A stretch of DNA of 48,591 bases, from IMG/VR virus record IMGVR_UViG_3300036851_000128, positions 1 to 48,591 of that record; one strand, 5' to 3'. This DNA comes from a virus. The position numbers and the translations under genes were made by a program. The notes under the pieces were generated by a model, which did not search any database, had not been told where the DNA came from, and saw nothing but the letters and a program-made list of their open reading frames with translations. Positions 14,306-22,742 of the stretch are shown in pieces (position 1 is the first letter of the stretch; every line of letters starts with the position of its first letter).

Positions 14306-14781
14306 CAGGCTTCGTCCATATTCTGAACGCCAGCCCGAGCAATATCCGGATTGCCACGAGCCCAGCGAAGATCAAACCATAGCCCGCCACTCCAGCCTCC
14401 CAGGATGAGAAGTTGAACCCATGCAATCCCGGTGAGCCAGTTATAGTAAGGCATGGGATCGACGGGCTGGTGTAGCAGGTTTAGAAGCCCATATCCGCAG
14501 TGCATCGCGATCTGGACGCAATAAGTTACACCCAAAATGGACTGAGGTCGCGATGCCGGACGGTACATGATTACTGCCGCCGCCGCCGCGTCTATTGCGA
14601 TGTTGAACCACCAGCCGTCTGTTATGCCTGTGGCAAGGTTGAATCCTACGCCCGCCAGCCAGTTGGCCGTCACCGCAAGAACGCTGCGCGCGAGCTGCGC
14701 GTTGTCGTGCCGGATAGCCGTAGCGAGCGCTATCGCCGCTGCGGCCATGAGCCCGCTCGCATAGAGATAGAACGGCAGCAT
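14305..14781 (-). CDS. Polytopic membrane protein, 158 aa
   Basis: From ATG 14781 the protein has about four hydrophobic segments (MLPFYLYASGLMAAAAIAL; SVLAVTANWLAGVGFNLA; WWFNIAIDAAAAAVIMY; WVQLLILGGWSGGLWF) and no known enzymatic motif. It may alter the host envelope, for example in exclusion, or assist lysis. Coupled by TGATG at both ends. Confidence 0.72.
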   Translation of the reverse strand: MLPFYLYASGLMAAAAIALATAIRHDNAQLARSVLAVTANWLAGVGFNLATGITDGWWFNIAIDAAAAAVIMYRPASRPQSILGVTYCVQIAMHCGYGLLNLLHQPVDPMPYYNWLTGIAWVQLLILGGWSGGLWFDLRWARGNPDIARAGVQNMDEA

Positions 14782-14945
14782 CACGGATGCTCCGGCCCCT
14801 GTGGCGGAATCGTCCCCCCGCTCCACTGCGGCATGGGCTGGCAGTTCTGCGCCTCCATCTGGTCGTAGATGAGCTGGCATTCCGCCCAGTTCTCGGCCGC
14901 CTTCGCCGCGTTGAACTGCGCCATCAGCTCTTCACATGTCGCCAT
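14781..14945 (-). CDS. Small cytoplasmic protein, 54 aa
   Basis: 54-codon gene with SD AGGAGA seven bases before ATG 14945. Helical (ELMAQFNAAKAAENWAE), with three cysteines spread along it and a Gly/Pro-rich end. Its stop shares a base with the next start. It opens a short leftward run after the tail-lectin gene. Function unknown. Confidence 0.65.
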   Translation of the reverse strand: MATCEELMAQFNAAKAAENWAECQLIYDQMEAQNCQPMPQWSGGTIPPQGPEHP

Positions 14946-15030
14946 GATACGTCTCCTGTCCTCGCGGCCTCTCCAGCCGCCAGTGGGGTGTAGCAGATTT
15001 GGGGTTGCGGGGCTTGCTTGGCTCGGTAGT

Positions 15031-15198
15031 ATGTTGGCCGTGTTCGCCGCGATCTTCCATGCCCCGCGCGTCTATCTTCATGCGCTTTGGCATGACATGA
15101 CGAAGCCGAGGACCATTTGCCGCTCCCCAGGCTGCAAAGAGCGCGCGGATGCCTCGGGCTACTGCTCGCCCGAATGCTCAGAGTTGAGCCAGTGGTGA
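15031..15198 (+). CDS. Rightward small zinc-finger-like ORF, 55 aa (possible moron)
   Basis: A 55-codon ORF on the strand opposite to its neighbours, filling the gap between leftward genes. An N-terminal hydrophobic stretch (MLAVFAAIFHAPRVYL) is followed by a four-cysteine knuckle (CRSPGC...YCSPEC). No clear SD. Its position and orientation fit a moron-type gene with its own promoter; it could also be chance coding. Confidence 0.45.
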   Translation: MLAVFAAIFHAPRVYLHALWHDMTKPRTICRSPGCKERADASGYCSPECSELSQW

Positions 15199-15933
15199 TC
15201 AAAGCGTCTCGCCGATCGACGCCATCAGCTTGACGGCCTCGACGCAGACTTCGTTCATCTCGGGAACCGTAAGCGCGTCGTCCCAAATTGCCGCGACGGC
15301 AACGGTCGCAGCCGACGTTCCGAATCCGGAGACCCCGCCCACCTGATTGGCGATGGCGTTGCTGCCGACTCCTCCGCTCGCCTTCGTGGCTTGCGTACCC
15401 AGGGTCAGGCCGGTGGATGACCGAAAATAGGCGATCTGAGAAGTGGTGAGCGTGAACACGCCGAACACCATCGTCCACACGGTCGCCATATCGGCAGGAA
15501 TCGCCACATCGCTGGCGGCGCTTGCCGATCCGTCGTGGCTGATCGCGCGGAGATTGGTGGCACCGGACGCGAGACCGGTGATCGTATAGCCGTTCGCACT
15601 AGTCGTGCCCGAGCCGATGAACTGCTGCTGCTGCGCGGTCGCCTTGAGAATGACTGCGGTGGTCACCTGGCTGTTCACGTCGAACGCAGTGCGCGCCGTT
15701 CGCGGGAAGACCAGCTTGTTCGTCGCATCGACCGCGAGGCCCGACGTTCCCGGAGTGCCGGTGATCGTCGCCGCGCCGTTGCCCGTTCCCCAAAGCTCGG
15801 TGGAAGGCGTGGCCCAATCGGTCGGCAGGAAGTACAGGCCCTCGCCTTCATCGAAGCTCGGCAGCGTCTCAGCCTTGCCGAGCGACTGTCCCGCTTGCAG
15901 GACACCAGGGACTTTCAGGATCATGATGCTCAT
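15199..15933 (-). CDS. Tail protein with ConA/LamG-like lectin fold
   Basis: 244 residues from ATG 15933, which overlaps the previous stop (ATGA). It is beta-rich. The segment VAVAAIWDDALTVPEMNEV near the C-terminus is the typical closing motif of LamG/concanavalin-like domains, and FDEGEGLYFLP opens the domain. Probably the last receptor-binding or decorating component of the fibre cluster. A longer in-frame reading upstream would overlap the fibre-esterase gene and is rejected. Confidence 0.75.
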   Translation of the reverse strand: MSIMILKVPGVLQAGQSLGKAETLPSFDEGEGLYFLPTDWATPSTELWGTGNGAATITGTPGTSGLAVDATNKLVFPRTARTAFDVNSQVTTAVILKATAQQQQFIGSGTTSANGYTITGLASGATNLRAISHDGSASAASDVAIPADMATVWTMVFGVFTLTTSQIAYFRSSTGLTLGTQATKASGGVGSNAIANQVGGVSGFGTSAATVAVAAIWDDALTVPEMNEVCVEAVKLMASIGETL

Positions 15934-18194
15934 GTCAGTACTTGGCTCCAGATAGGGACGTAGCGCCGGATCGGGCGCTGGATGGTTTCGAGGATGATCG
16001 GAGTGTCGTCGCAGAGATTGCAGAGGCCGAGAGACGACGAGCCGGCCTTGCCGGTGTAGGCAGTCCAGCCCGCCTGAGGGGCCGACGCGCAATCGAACAC
16101 GAGCGTACGGTGATTGACCCAACGGCCATTGCTGATCGTCTGCGGGGTGCCCGCGCCGTTTTCGAGCGTCACGCCCCAGTTGGTCTGGGACGCAACCCAC
16201 ACGGTATCGGTCGTCATCTTCCGGTTGGGTCCGACATCGAATGTCGCGATGATCTGGCTGCCGCTGCGCGCCCATGTCGGGATCAGCGGCAGCACCTTGA
16301 CCGCATCGTATAGCCAGCGCTTCAAAATCCAGCCGTAGAAGCCGCCCTTCCAATACGAGCCCACGCCGGTATCGTGAATGTCGGAGCTGCTGTTGCGCGG
16401 GATCATGTGCGATGGGAAGGTCGTGAAATAGGTGTCGCTGAACGCCAGCGCGGCCTGCGCGATAGCCAAAGCCGGCGTGTTCCCGGCAAGCGGGTGATTG
16501 GCGATCTGCTCGATGACCGCGAGAAGCGGGCGCGATCCGCCGAGTTCGGTCTGCGCCTTGGTCTCAGTTGCGGTGTGGATCGCGCGCCAGCCATTCGCCC
16601 AGGTCGTCGTGTTCGTGGTTAGGTCGCCCTCGCCTTGAGAGATGAGCAGCGCCCCCATTTCAACGCTCTTGCTCGCCGCCGCGCCTACCGAGCCAGAGCG
16701 GTCGATCAGGTCTTCGAGCAGGGCTTGCCGCCCATAGGTGTCGTTTGTCGGAAGCAGATCGTTGACCGCGGTTGCTCCGCGCGCGACGCTGAACCCGAGA
16801 AATTTCTGTCCAAAGGTCGAAAGGTCGGCATTGTTTTCATCACGCAGAAGCTGACCGATCATATCGATGCAGCCGGCCATGAAGGTCTCGCCGTCCGTCG
16901 TGCCGTTCGAACTGGCTGGGTCGGCCGCCGAGGCAATATAGCTCTCGGAAAGTGCGGTGAAGCTGGCGGCTTGGGTTGCCATGTTCGTGCTGAGATCGTC
17001 AGGGCGAACGCCCCCGTTGAACATCTGGCCCAAGGTCGGCGGGAATGATGTAGAGAAGGCGTTGGTGGTGGTGACGCCGGTCGAGCTATGCCCGCGCGCT
17101 CGCGACTGTCCGTGCGCTGCAAGGCCAAGGATGTCGGTTACCGGATAGAGGTCGCCCCAGGTCGCGGTGTCGGCCTGTGACGCAATCTCCAGCGCATAGA
17201 GGCGGCGGCGCCAGTCGGTCGCGTCGGCGTGCTCGAACCCGCCGAGGCTTGGCGATAGTGACGCAAAGACATTTCCGTCATCGTCGGTAATGGCGAGCTT
17301 GGAAGCGCCGGCATTGTTCGACCAGTCCGGCATCTCATTGGCTTTGGAGAGCACCGCATGGTCAACCCGATCCGGGGCGAACCCAACGAATATATCCCCG
17401 GCTTCGTCGGCAAACCCGGCATAGACACCGCCGGGTATCGACTCGACACCGCTCAGTGCATCGGCAAAGGCCGCCGCGATCGTGGCTTGATCGGTTGCTG
17501 TCGTGGCGGAGCCTTCCGCTGCGGCTTGTGCGGTCTCTGCGTTCGTTTCGGCCGTCTCGGCATTGGTCTCGGCTGTCGCGGCGTTCGTGGCGCTTGTGGC
17601 GGCATTCGTCGCGCTGGTTGCGGCATTGGTGGCCTGCGTTGTCGCCGTAGTAGCGGAACCGGCAGCAGAGGTTGCACTTGTCGCCGCGTTCGTCGCGCTG
17701 GTGGAAGCATTGGTGGCCTGCGTCGTGGCCGTGGTCGCCGAGCCGGAGGCGGAGGTTGCCGAAGTTGCCGCGTCAGTTTTGCTCGTTGCGGCGTCATCGG
17801 CAAAACCTTCAGCCGTCGTCGCGGAGGCGGCGGCAGCAGCGGCGCTCGCGGCGACATCGGCTGATTCGAGGTTCCCGAGCCGCTCCCATCCTGCGGGAGA
17901 AACCGACCAGCCATAAAGGCCCTCATTGGCGACTGTGCCGCCGACAACCGGATCGGTATGCGTGCCAGCGTCCTCGCCGAAAACCGCAGCCGATTGCCCT
18001 GCGGTCGTTCCCGTGATCGCGTTCAGAGCCGCCCAGGTCGAGAATGTGATGCTGACGCGGTAGTTGTAGAGGTCGACCAGCCCGAACTTGTACGATTGAA
18101 AGTCGCCGGAGCCTTCGGTCGGCCGATCCGTGATGATGGTTACGGCCTCGCTCGTCAGCGTCGCTTTTTCGGTAAGCTCGGATATTTTTGTCAT
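15930..18194 (-). CDS. Tail fibre/spike with Ala-Thr repeat stalk and SGNH-esterase-like domain
   Basis: 754 residues. An N-terminal head (about 1-105) is followed by a low-complexity Ala/Thr/Asn heptad stalk (about 110-245), then a large domain. That domain has SGNH-hydrolase signs: nucleophile block AAHGQSRARG with S364, a GEGD block near 520, and the DIH block with D605/H607. These suggest a carbohydrate esterase acting on host surface glycans. A C-terminal part (about 640-754) looks beta-rich. The esterase call is from motif spacing, not alignment. Confidence 0.75.
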   Translation of the reverse strand: MTKISELTEKATLTSEAVTIITDRPTEGSGDFQSYKFGLVDLYNYRVSITFSTWAALNAITGTTAGQSAAVFGEDAGTHTDPVVGGTVANEGLYGWSVSPAGWERLGNLESADVAASAAAAAASATTAEGFADDAATSKTDAATSATSASGSATTATTQATNASTSATNAATSATSAAGSATTATTQATNAATSATNAATSATNAATAETNAETAETNAETAQAAAEGSATTATDQATIAAAFADALSGVESIPGGVYAGFADEAGDIFVGFAPDRVDHAVLSKANEMPDWSNNAGASKLAITDDDGNVFASLSPSLGGFEHADATDWRRRLYALEIASQADTATWGDLYPVTDILGLAAHGQSRARGHSSTGVTTTNAFSTSFPPTLGQMFNGGVRPDDLSTNMATQAASFTALSESYIASAADPASSNGTTDGETFMAGCIDMIGQLLRDENNADLSTFGQKFLGFSVARGATAVNDLLPTNDTYGRQALLEDLIDRSGSVGAAASKSVEMGALLISQGEGDLTTNTTTWANGWRAIHTATETKAQTELGGSRPLLAVIEQIANHPLAGNTPALAIAQAALAFSDTYFTTFPSHMIPRNSSSDIHDTGVGSYWKGGFYGWILKRWLYDAVKVLPLIPTWARSGSQIIATFDVGPNRKMTTDTVWVASQTNWGVTLENGAGTPQTISNGRWVNHRTLVFDCASAPQAGWTAYTGKAGSSSLGLCNLCDDTPIILETIQRPIRRYVPIWSQVLT
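17460..17867 (-). repeat. Heptad-repeat coding region of tail fibre
   Basis: The fibre gene encodes a run of related heptads such as ATSATNA and ATTATTQ over about 135 residues, with degenerate DNA repeats beneath. It probably forms a trimeric coiled-coil stalk. Such stretches change length by slippage, so related phages may differ here. Confidence 0.75.
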
Positions 18195-18196
18195 TG

Positions 18197-18658
18197 TCAG
18201 GCCACCGAAGTAAAGGCCATGTCCACGTCAGCAGTCGCCGTTGCGGAAAGCGCATTGGTGACGGTGCAGCGGAATGTGGCAAATTCAGTCGTGTCCGGCG
18301 CGACGCTGGTCTGCTCGAAAGTCGTCGTCGCCGAAGTCGGGGAATTGGCGGTGGGCGGAGTGCCGGAGGTGTAGCTCAAGACCGTCCACGCATAGGTGTA
18401 GGGACCGGTGCCGCCACTCGGCGTTACCGTCGTTGAATTGGTGGTGACGGTGCCCGACCCGTAGATGAGACCAGAGACGTTCGTCGGACTGGCGCTGGCG
18501 GTGAGTGAGGAGCCCGTCGAATAGACGAGGCGCGGCGTATTCGTGGTGTCGCGGACGTAGATCGAGGATATGGTCCGCGAGACATTGCCGGCATCGCGCA
18601 CGGAAATTGCGCTGATGGTGCGGGGCGTGTTCGTCCCGTCCCTGACGATGATCGTCAT
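18197..18658 (-). CDS. Tail protein with RD repeats and Ig/PKD-like domain
   Basis: 153 residues. The N-terminus has three near-identical units (TIIVRDGTNTPRTI, AISVRDAGNVSRTI, SIYVRDTTNTPRLV). The C-terminus has a PKD/Ig-like sandwich (GGTGPYTYAWTVLSY ... FRCTVTNA). Such domains bind carbohydrate or extend a fibre. It overlaps the fibre N-terminal gene by 4 bp. Confidence 0.75.
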   Translation of the reverse strand: MTIIVRDGTNTPRTISAISVRDAGNVSRTISSIYVRDTTNTPRLVYSTGSSLTASASPTNVSGLIYGSGTVTTNSTTVTPSGGTGPYTYAWTVLSYTSGTPPTANSPTSATTTFEQTSVAPDTTEFATFRCTVTNALSATATADVDMAFTSVA

Positions 18659-19224
18659 GTGTAACGCATCCAGACCTGGCCCGCCAAACTCGTCGGATCA
18701 GGATCGGTGCTGACGGTGACGAACATGCCGCCGTTCGCCATGCCGGCGGCATCCCAATAGGGGTGAACGCCCTTGGTCGACCGGATGATATTGCCCGTCA
18801 TCGTCCCGCCAGCGACAGGAAGGCCCCCAAGAGCTGCAATGGCGTTGGGGGCGGTCGCCGAGTTCGTTCCGCCGTTTGCAATGGGCAGCGCCGCGTTACC
18901 GGCAAAAAAGTCGTTGAGCCCGGCGGCGAAGGCCGGGGGCGTGGCCGGGACGTTGATCGTATCCTGCGTGCGCTTGGTGACGCCGGCAGCGTCCTTTAGG
19001 ACGTATTTGTAATCGTCGGGCTCCAGCCAGATTTGCGAGAAACGTCCCTCCGCATCGGCAACGAGCGGGTTGGCGTTCGCCGATCCTCCGCTCGCGGCGT
19101 TGTAGGTGTTGATCGGCGTTGTCGTCCCGGCTTCGTACCAATAGAGGAGCCAGCCGACGCCGACCGCACCAGCGGAGCTGATGACGGAATAAATGCCTTC
19201 GGGGTTGTATAGCTGTCTCGCCAC
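18655..19224 (-). CDS. Tail fibre/spike N-terminal (virion-attachment) protein
   Basis: 189 residues. The start MARQLYNPEG and the block GWLLYWYEAGTTTPINTY...ANPLVADAEGRFSQIWLEPDDYKYVL are a well-known head-binding module of phage tail proteins. A following NGGT segment and GTMTG block fit a short fibre. It probably attaches the receptor-binding proteins to the tail hub and heads the fibre operon. Confidence 0.82.
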   Translation of the reverse strand: MARQLYNPEGIYSVISSAGAVGVGWLLYWYEAGTTTPINTYNAASGGSANANPLVADAEGRFSQIWLEPDDYKYVLKDAAGVTKRTQDTINVPATPPAFAAGLNDFFAGNAALPIANGGTNSATAPNAIAALGGLPVAGGTMTGNIIRSTKGVHPYWDAAGMANGGMFVTVSTDPDPTSLAGQVWMRYT

Positions 19225-19272
19225 AGAGGTTCATCCGCAAGTCGCTTGGGATGAGGTTGTCTCTGTAGCGGT

Positions 19273-19291
19273 GCGCGGCCCTCAACCGCGC
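19273..19291. terminator. GC hairpin in fibre/ejection intergenic gap
   Basis: GCGCGG (19273-19278) and CCGCGC (19286-19291) form a 6-bp stem with a 7-base loop, without a U-tract. It lies in the 222-bp gap between the ejection-protein gene and the fibre genes. A 9-bp direct repeat CAAGGCCTG (19297-19305 and 19323-19331) follows. Confidence 0.4.
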
Positions 19292-19356
19292 GGGCGCAAG
19301 GCCTGCTTTGACTGGTGTAGCACAAGGCCTGGGCCTATGCTAGACGCTTGGCGCTT

Positions 19357-19476
19357 ATGGCATCCAGCGATTTTGTCGTCCTGATCGCGGTAGGGCTGTT
19401 CTATCTCTCGCCGAACCGCCTCTTCCGCCAAATCTCGCTCGGCGGCCTATTCCTGTGTCTTGGGTTCATCTGCTAG
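19357..19476 (+). CDS. Rightward small membrane ORF, 39 aa (possible moron)
   Basis: 39 codons opposite to the surrounding late genes, MASSDFVVLIAVGLFYLSPN then RLFRQISLGGLFLCLGFIC: two hydrophobic halves separated by a basic turn. It overlaps the last 30 bp of the ejection protein on the other strand. No convincing SD. Suggestive of a small membrane peptide, but uncertain. Confidence 0.35.
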   Translation: MASSDFVVLIAVGLFYLSPNRLFRQISLGGLFLCLGFIC

Positions 19477-22383
19477 CTGGATAAGGGGCGGTCGGTCGTC
19501 GTCTTCGGCCGCCACCTTTCCGCCAGCCAGCGAACGCACCATGAAGTCCCTGAGCCCGGTCAATTCCGCAGCAATCGTCGGTTCACTGCGGGCGAGGTTG
19601 TTGACCCACGGGCCTTTCCAGAATCGCATTGCCGCTTCGGGCGTTTCGGGCATGTTCGCGAGCCTGCGAACCAGCTTGGGAGACACGAGAGCCTTGGCGC
19701 TCATATGCTGGCTCAGGCCGCGCATGAGCATGATGCCCACGCCGGCACCGGCTGTCGCAAGGCCCGCGGTCGTGCTTCCGGACGCGACGCCAATTCCGGT
19801 GCCGCCGAGCAACGCGTTCGTAACGGGCTTCATCAAGGCATCGCGAGCCGTGACGGTGCCGGTGTTCGAGAAATTGCGCTCCCTTCCCGTCGCTTTTGCC
19901 CGTTCCGCGACAGCCGCCAGCTTATTGAGGGCTCGAACGGTCTCGCGCGTGAAAATCCTCTCGCGAGCGCCCTTGATCGTGTTCCAGTTAGTCAGGAAGG
20001 TGTCAAACGAGAACGCATCCCCAGCCGCATTCTGTGCGCCAGACGTCGACCTTCCAAGCTGAGAAACCAGCGATGCGCGCACGTCGTTGGCCGCGTCACG
20101 CGGCAGGAGTTTCAGCATGTCCTCAAGGCGCTCGCCATTGCTCTTGCTGTCACGCATGATGTTCCGGGCAACCACGTCTCCCCAATTCTTCCCATCCTTG
20201 CCGATGAAGGGTTCAAGAATATCGCGGATCGCAGCCATGCGCTCGCCATGGGCTTTATCGGCAATACGGAACGCCTCTGCGGCCTGGGGGGCGTCGCGTT
20301 CGATATCCCGAGCAATTGCGGCCATAATCCGATTTGTGATCCGGTCGGCGTTGCTGGGGGCCATCGTTTCGGACAAGCGCTCCCGAAGAGCCGAGCGAGT
20401 CTTGCGAGCGCCGTCGACCGTCACAGCGCCGCCTCTTTCAAGATCGGCTGCCAGTGGGCGTAAAACATCCATTGCGGGCGTGCCGCCAATTGCCGCGCCC
20501 TCTTCCCGGATGAGTTTACCAACTTCCTGTATGGTATGCTGCGGATTGACCAAAGAATCGCCGACACGAGCCTCCGCGTCACGATACAAAGAGCCAACAT
20601 TCGCACGCGATGCTCGCCGCCAAAGTTGCAGCCCGCCGCGCGCACGGTCTCCCATCGCGGCTTCTTCAAGCGCCGACCCAGTGTCATCCGCGATCTTGTC
20701 CCGCGCAGCGCGGCCTTCCTCGATGAATTTCGACTGCGCGTCGGCCATCACCCGGTTTGCGAACGGAGACTTTGCAAGCGTGGCGGCCGACTGCTGGTTG
20801 GCAATATCCCCCGCGACATAGCCGGGTACGTCGATTCCGAGGTCCTGCGCACCCCGCGCGGCCTCCGGAGTCATCCGATCAGCGGCAGCAGCCCCTTTGT
20901 TAGCGCTGAAGCGATTAGCAACGGCACCAAATAGCTGACCCGCACCATAACCGCCCGCGGTACCGATGGCGCCGGAAACCGCACCATGAGAGAGCCTGTC
21001 CGGACGGTCGAGATTCTCAGCAGTCCCGTAGACCGTGCCATAGATGCCGCCTTCCTTGCCGAGCTGACGCGCGCCTGCGTTACGTCCAGCCTGCATGGCT
21101 TCGCGCACCGCGGCCCCGCCTGTCAATGCTTCGGTTCGGGCGGTCGCGGCAACAGCCCCAGCACGAGACGGCAGCATGATCGCGCCCGTGAGAGTGCCCG
21201 CCAGCGCCGCGCCGGGGTTCACGCGGCGATCGGCTTCGTCGATCGCGCGCTGACGCTGCATCGCATCGGTGAAGGACCGTCCGCCGAATGCTACGTCCAT
21301 GCTGGCCGCGAACGGATTGGCGAGACCGAACGATGCGGTGTTGGCTGCGCCGCGAACATAGGCGTCAACGCTGGCGCCAGGAGTGCTCTTGCGCCCCTCT
21401 ATCGCGGATTCGAGATGGTCGCCGAACCGCTCCTTGTCGTACGCAGCACGCGCAGCGGCGTCCGCTCTGCCGTAGCTGACACCGGCCGGCGGTGAGTTTG
21501 GATGCTTTCGATAATAATCAGCGACAGCTCTGGTGTTTGCCAGGGTCTCTGCTGTTGGCGGGGTTCCCGGCGGGGCTCCCGAAAATTGCGTGAGCAGCGC
21601 GGCAGCCTCTCCGGCATCGCCCGCGCGCAGCGCCTTTTCGACAGCCCCCCGCTGCGCGGCAGACAGGCGCTTGCCGAGCGGCGGCTTTTCCTCATCCCCG
21701 AAAGTAACTTCTTCGTCCGCACCGGCCTTATCGTCGCGGCTTGTGGGCGTGCGGACTGCGGTAGGATCGGTAAAGCCGGTGGGTTGGCTGGCTTTACCCG
21801 TCCACTGAGCTGGCGGGAGGCCCAAGCTGGCGCGTTCGGTATCGACGCGCGCCCGGAGTTGGCGAAGCTTTTCTTCAATTGCGTCGTCGAAGTCGCTGGC
21901 GGTTGGCTTATTGGCTTCCACGAATTGGCGCAGTTCTGCGTCGCTCTGAGAGCCGACGCCCGGAACGCGAAACGCCGAAAGCCCCTGCTCGGCCATCCCC
22001 GCCGCTGCGGACTCGAATTGACGATTTTCCTCTGTCGGCACGGCGGGCAGCCCGATACCAACGGACAAACGATCAATGCCGCCGCCGCGAATCCGCTGCT
22101 CGTATAGCTCCTGAGTGCGATTGATCTGCCCGACTATCGAGTCCAACGCGGATCTGCGGCGCAAAGCCTGCTGCTCGGCAACCTCCGGAGTATCCCCTTT
22201 CGCGAGTTGCTTCTTTTTCAATTCGAGATCAATGACATCCGTAGCAGCCTGTGTCGGCGTCTGTGGCGTCGGTTCGCGCACCTTGGGAGGCGTCAGCGCA
22301 GGACCGACGCGCAAGCCCTGCGGCGGCGTTGCCGGCGTCGCGTCGAACTGGTCGAACGGGTTCTGGTCTTGTCCAAACATCAT
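19447..22383 (-). CDS. Large ejection/internal virion protein
   Basis: 978 residues, the largest protein here. Mostly helical, with charged N-terminal 330 residues and several Ala/Gly-rich hydrophobic patches (about 405-420 ALAGTLTGAIMLPSRAGA; about 865-900). Its size, composition and place after other ejection genes match the gp16/gp20-type proteins that leave the capsid with the DNA and form a channel across the envelope. No catalytic motif was found; the hydrolase is encoded by the adjacent gene. ATGA overlap upstream. Confidence 0.82.
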   Translation of the reverse strand: MMFGQDQNPFDQFDATPATPPQGLRVGPALTPPKVREPTPQTPTQAATDVIDLELKKKQLAKGDTPEVAEQQALRRRSALDSIVGQINRTQELYEQRIRGGGIDRLSVGIGLPAVPTEENRQFESAAAGMAEQGLSAFRVPGVGSQSDAELRQFVEANKPTASDFDDAIEEKLRQLRARVDTERASLGLPPAQWTGKASQPTGFTDPTAVRTPTSRDDKAGADEEVTFGDEEKPPLGKRLSAAQRGAVEKALRAGDAGEAAALLTQFSGAPPGTPPTAETLANTRAVADYYRKHPNSPPAGVSYGRADAAARAAYDKERFGDHLESAIEGRKSTPGASVDAYVRGAANTASFGLANPFAASMDVAFGGRSFTDAMQRQRAIDEADRRVNPGAALAGTLTGAIMLPSRAGAVAATARTEALTGGAAVREAMQAGRNAGARQLGKEGGIYGTVYGTAENLDRPDRLSHGAVSGAIGTAGGYGAGQLFGAVANRFSANKGAAAADRMTPEAARGAQDLGIDVPGYVAGDIANQQSAATLAKSPFANRVMADAQSKFIEEGRAARDKIADDTGSALEEAAMGDRARGGLQLWRRASRANVGSLYRDAEARVGDSLVNPQHTIQEVGKLIREEGAAIGGTPAMDVLRPLAADLERGGAVTVDGARKTRSALRERLSETMAPSNADRITNRIMAAIARDIERDAPQAAEAFRIADKAHGERMAAIRDILEPFIGKDGKNWGDVVARNIMRDSKSNGERLEDMLKLLPRDAANDVRASLVSQLGRSTSGAQNAAGDAFSFDTFLTNWNTIKGARERIFTRETVRALNKLAAVAERAKATGRERNFSNTGTVTARDALMKPVTNALLGGTGIGVASGSTTAGLATAGAGVGIMLMRGLSQHMSAKALVSPKLVRRLANMPETPEAAMRFWKGPWVNNLARSEPTIAAELTGLRDFMVRSLAGGKVAAEDDDRPPLIQLADEPKTQE

Positions 22384-22742
22384 TGGCCTAGCACCACATG
22401 CCAGTGCGGCCCCGTCGCGTGCGCGCTCGGGTTGGTGTATTCATCGCGCGCTTCGAGTATCTTGAAGCCCTTGGCGCGGTAGCCGTCGAGATACTGCTCG
22501 AACGTCATGCCGGGAATCCTGCGCGCGTCGATCGCGGCGCCAGACTGGACGTGCCACGAGCCCGGGTTCTTCCGGCCAAGCGCGCTGTTGGCGCCGCGTC
22601 GGTTGCCGGTGATCTGCAACCCAGGATAGACGCTGAGCGCCACGGCGCGGCCATCGGCGACAGGCTCCCCACGTTCACGGAAAGGTGCGCGAGCCGGTCG
22701 GGCTCGCACCTCCAAGATACTGCTGCGCCGCTCCGGCCCCAT
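22380..22742 (-). CDS. M15-type peptidoglycan hydrolase in ejection cassette
   Basis: 120 residues. The zinc-site pattern SWHVQSGAAID (H64, D72) and a C-terminal PHWHVV (H113/H115) is that of M15 D,D-carboxypeptidase-like enzymes. Flanked by ejection proteins, it probably opens the cell wall during DNA entry and is distinct from the lysis endolysin. The start is uncertain: ATG 22742 overlaps the upstream gene by 68 bp without a clear SD; GTG 22643 would start just before the domain. Confidence 0.72.
   Translation of the reverse strand: MGPERRSSILEVRARPARAPFRERGEPVADGRAVALSVYPGLQITGNRRGANSALGRKNPGSWHVQSGAAIDARRIPGMTFEQYLDGYRAKGFKILEARDEYTNPSAHATGPHWHVVLGQ

Noticed and set aside
15934-16353. 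N-terminal extension of the lectin-like tail protein
   Set aside because: Would run in another frame through the end of the fibre-esterase gene; ATG 15933 has the usual ATGA overlap.
17460-17867. CRISPR-like or tandem repeat array
   Set aside because: The repeats are degenerate, in frame and encode a fibre stalk; no fixed repeat-spacer pattern.
14985-19320. TGCTACACC as a late-promoter motif
   Set aside because: Found at only two intergenic places (14985-14994 and 19312-19321 on the minus strand) and several times in coding DNA; spacing to genes is not constant.
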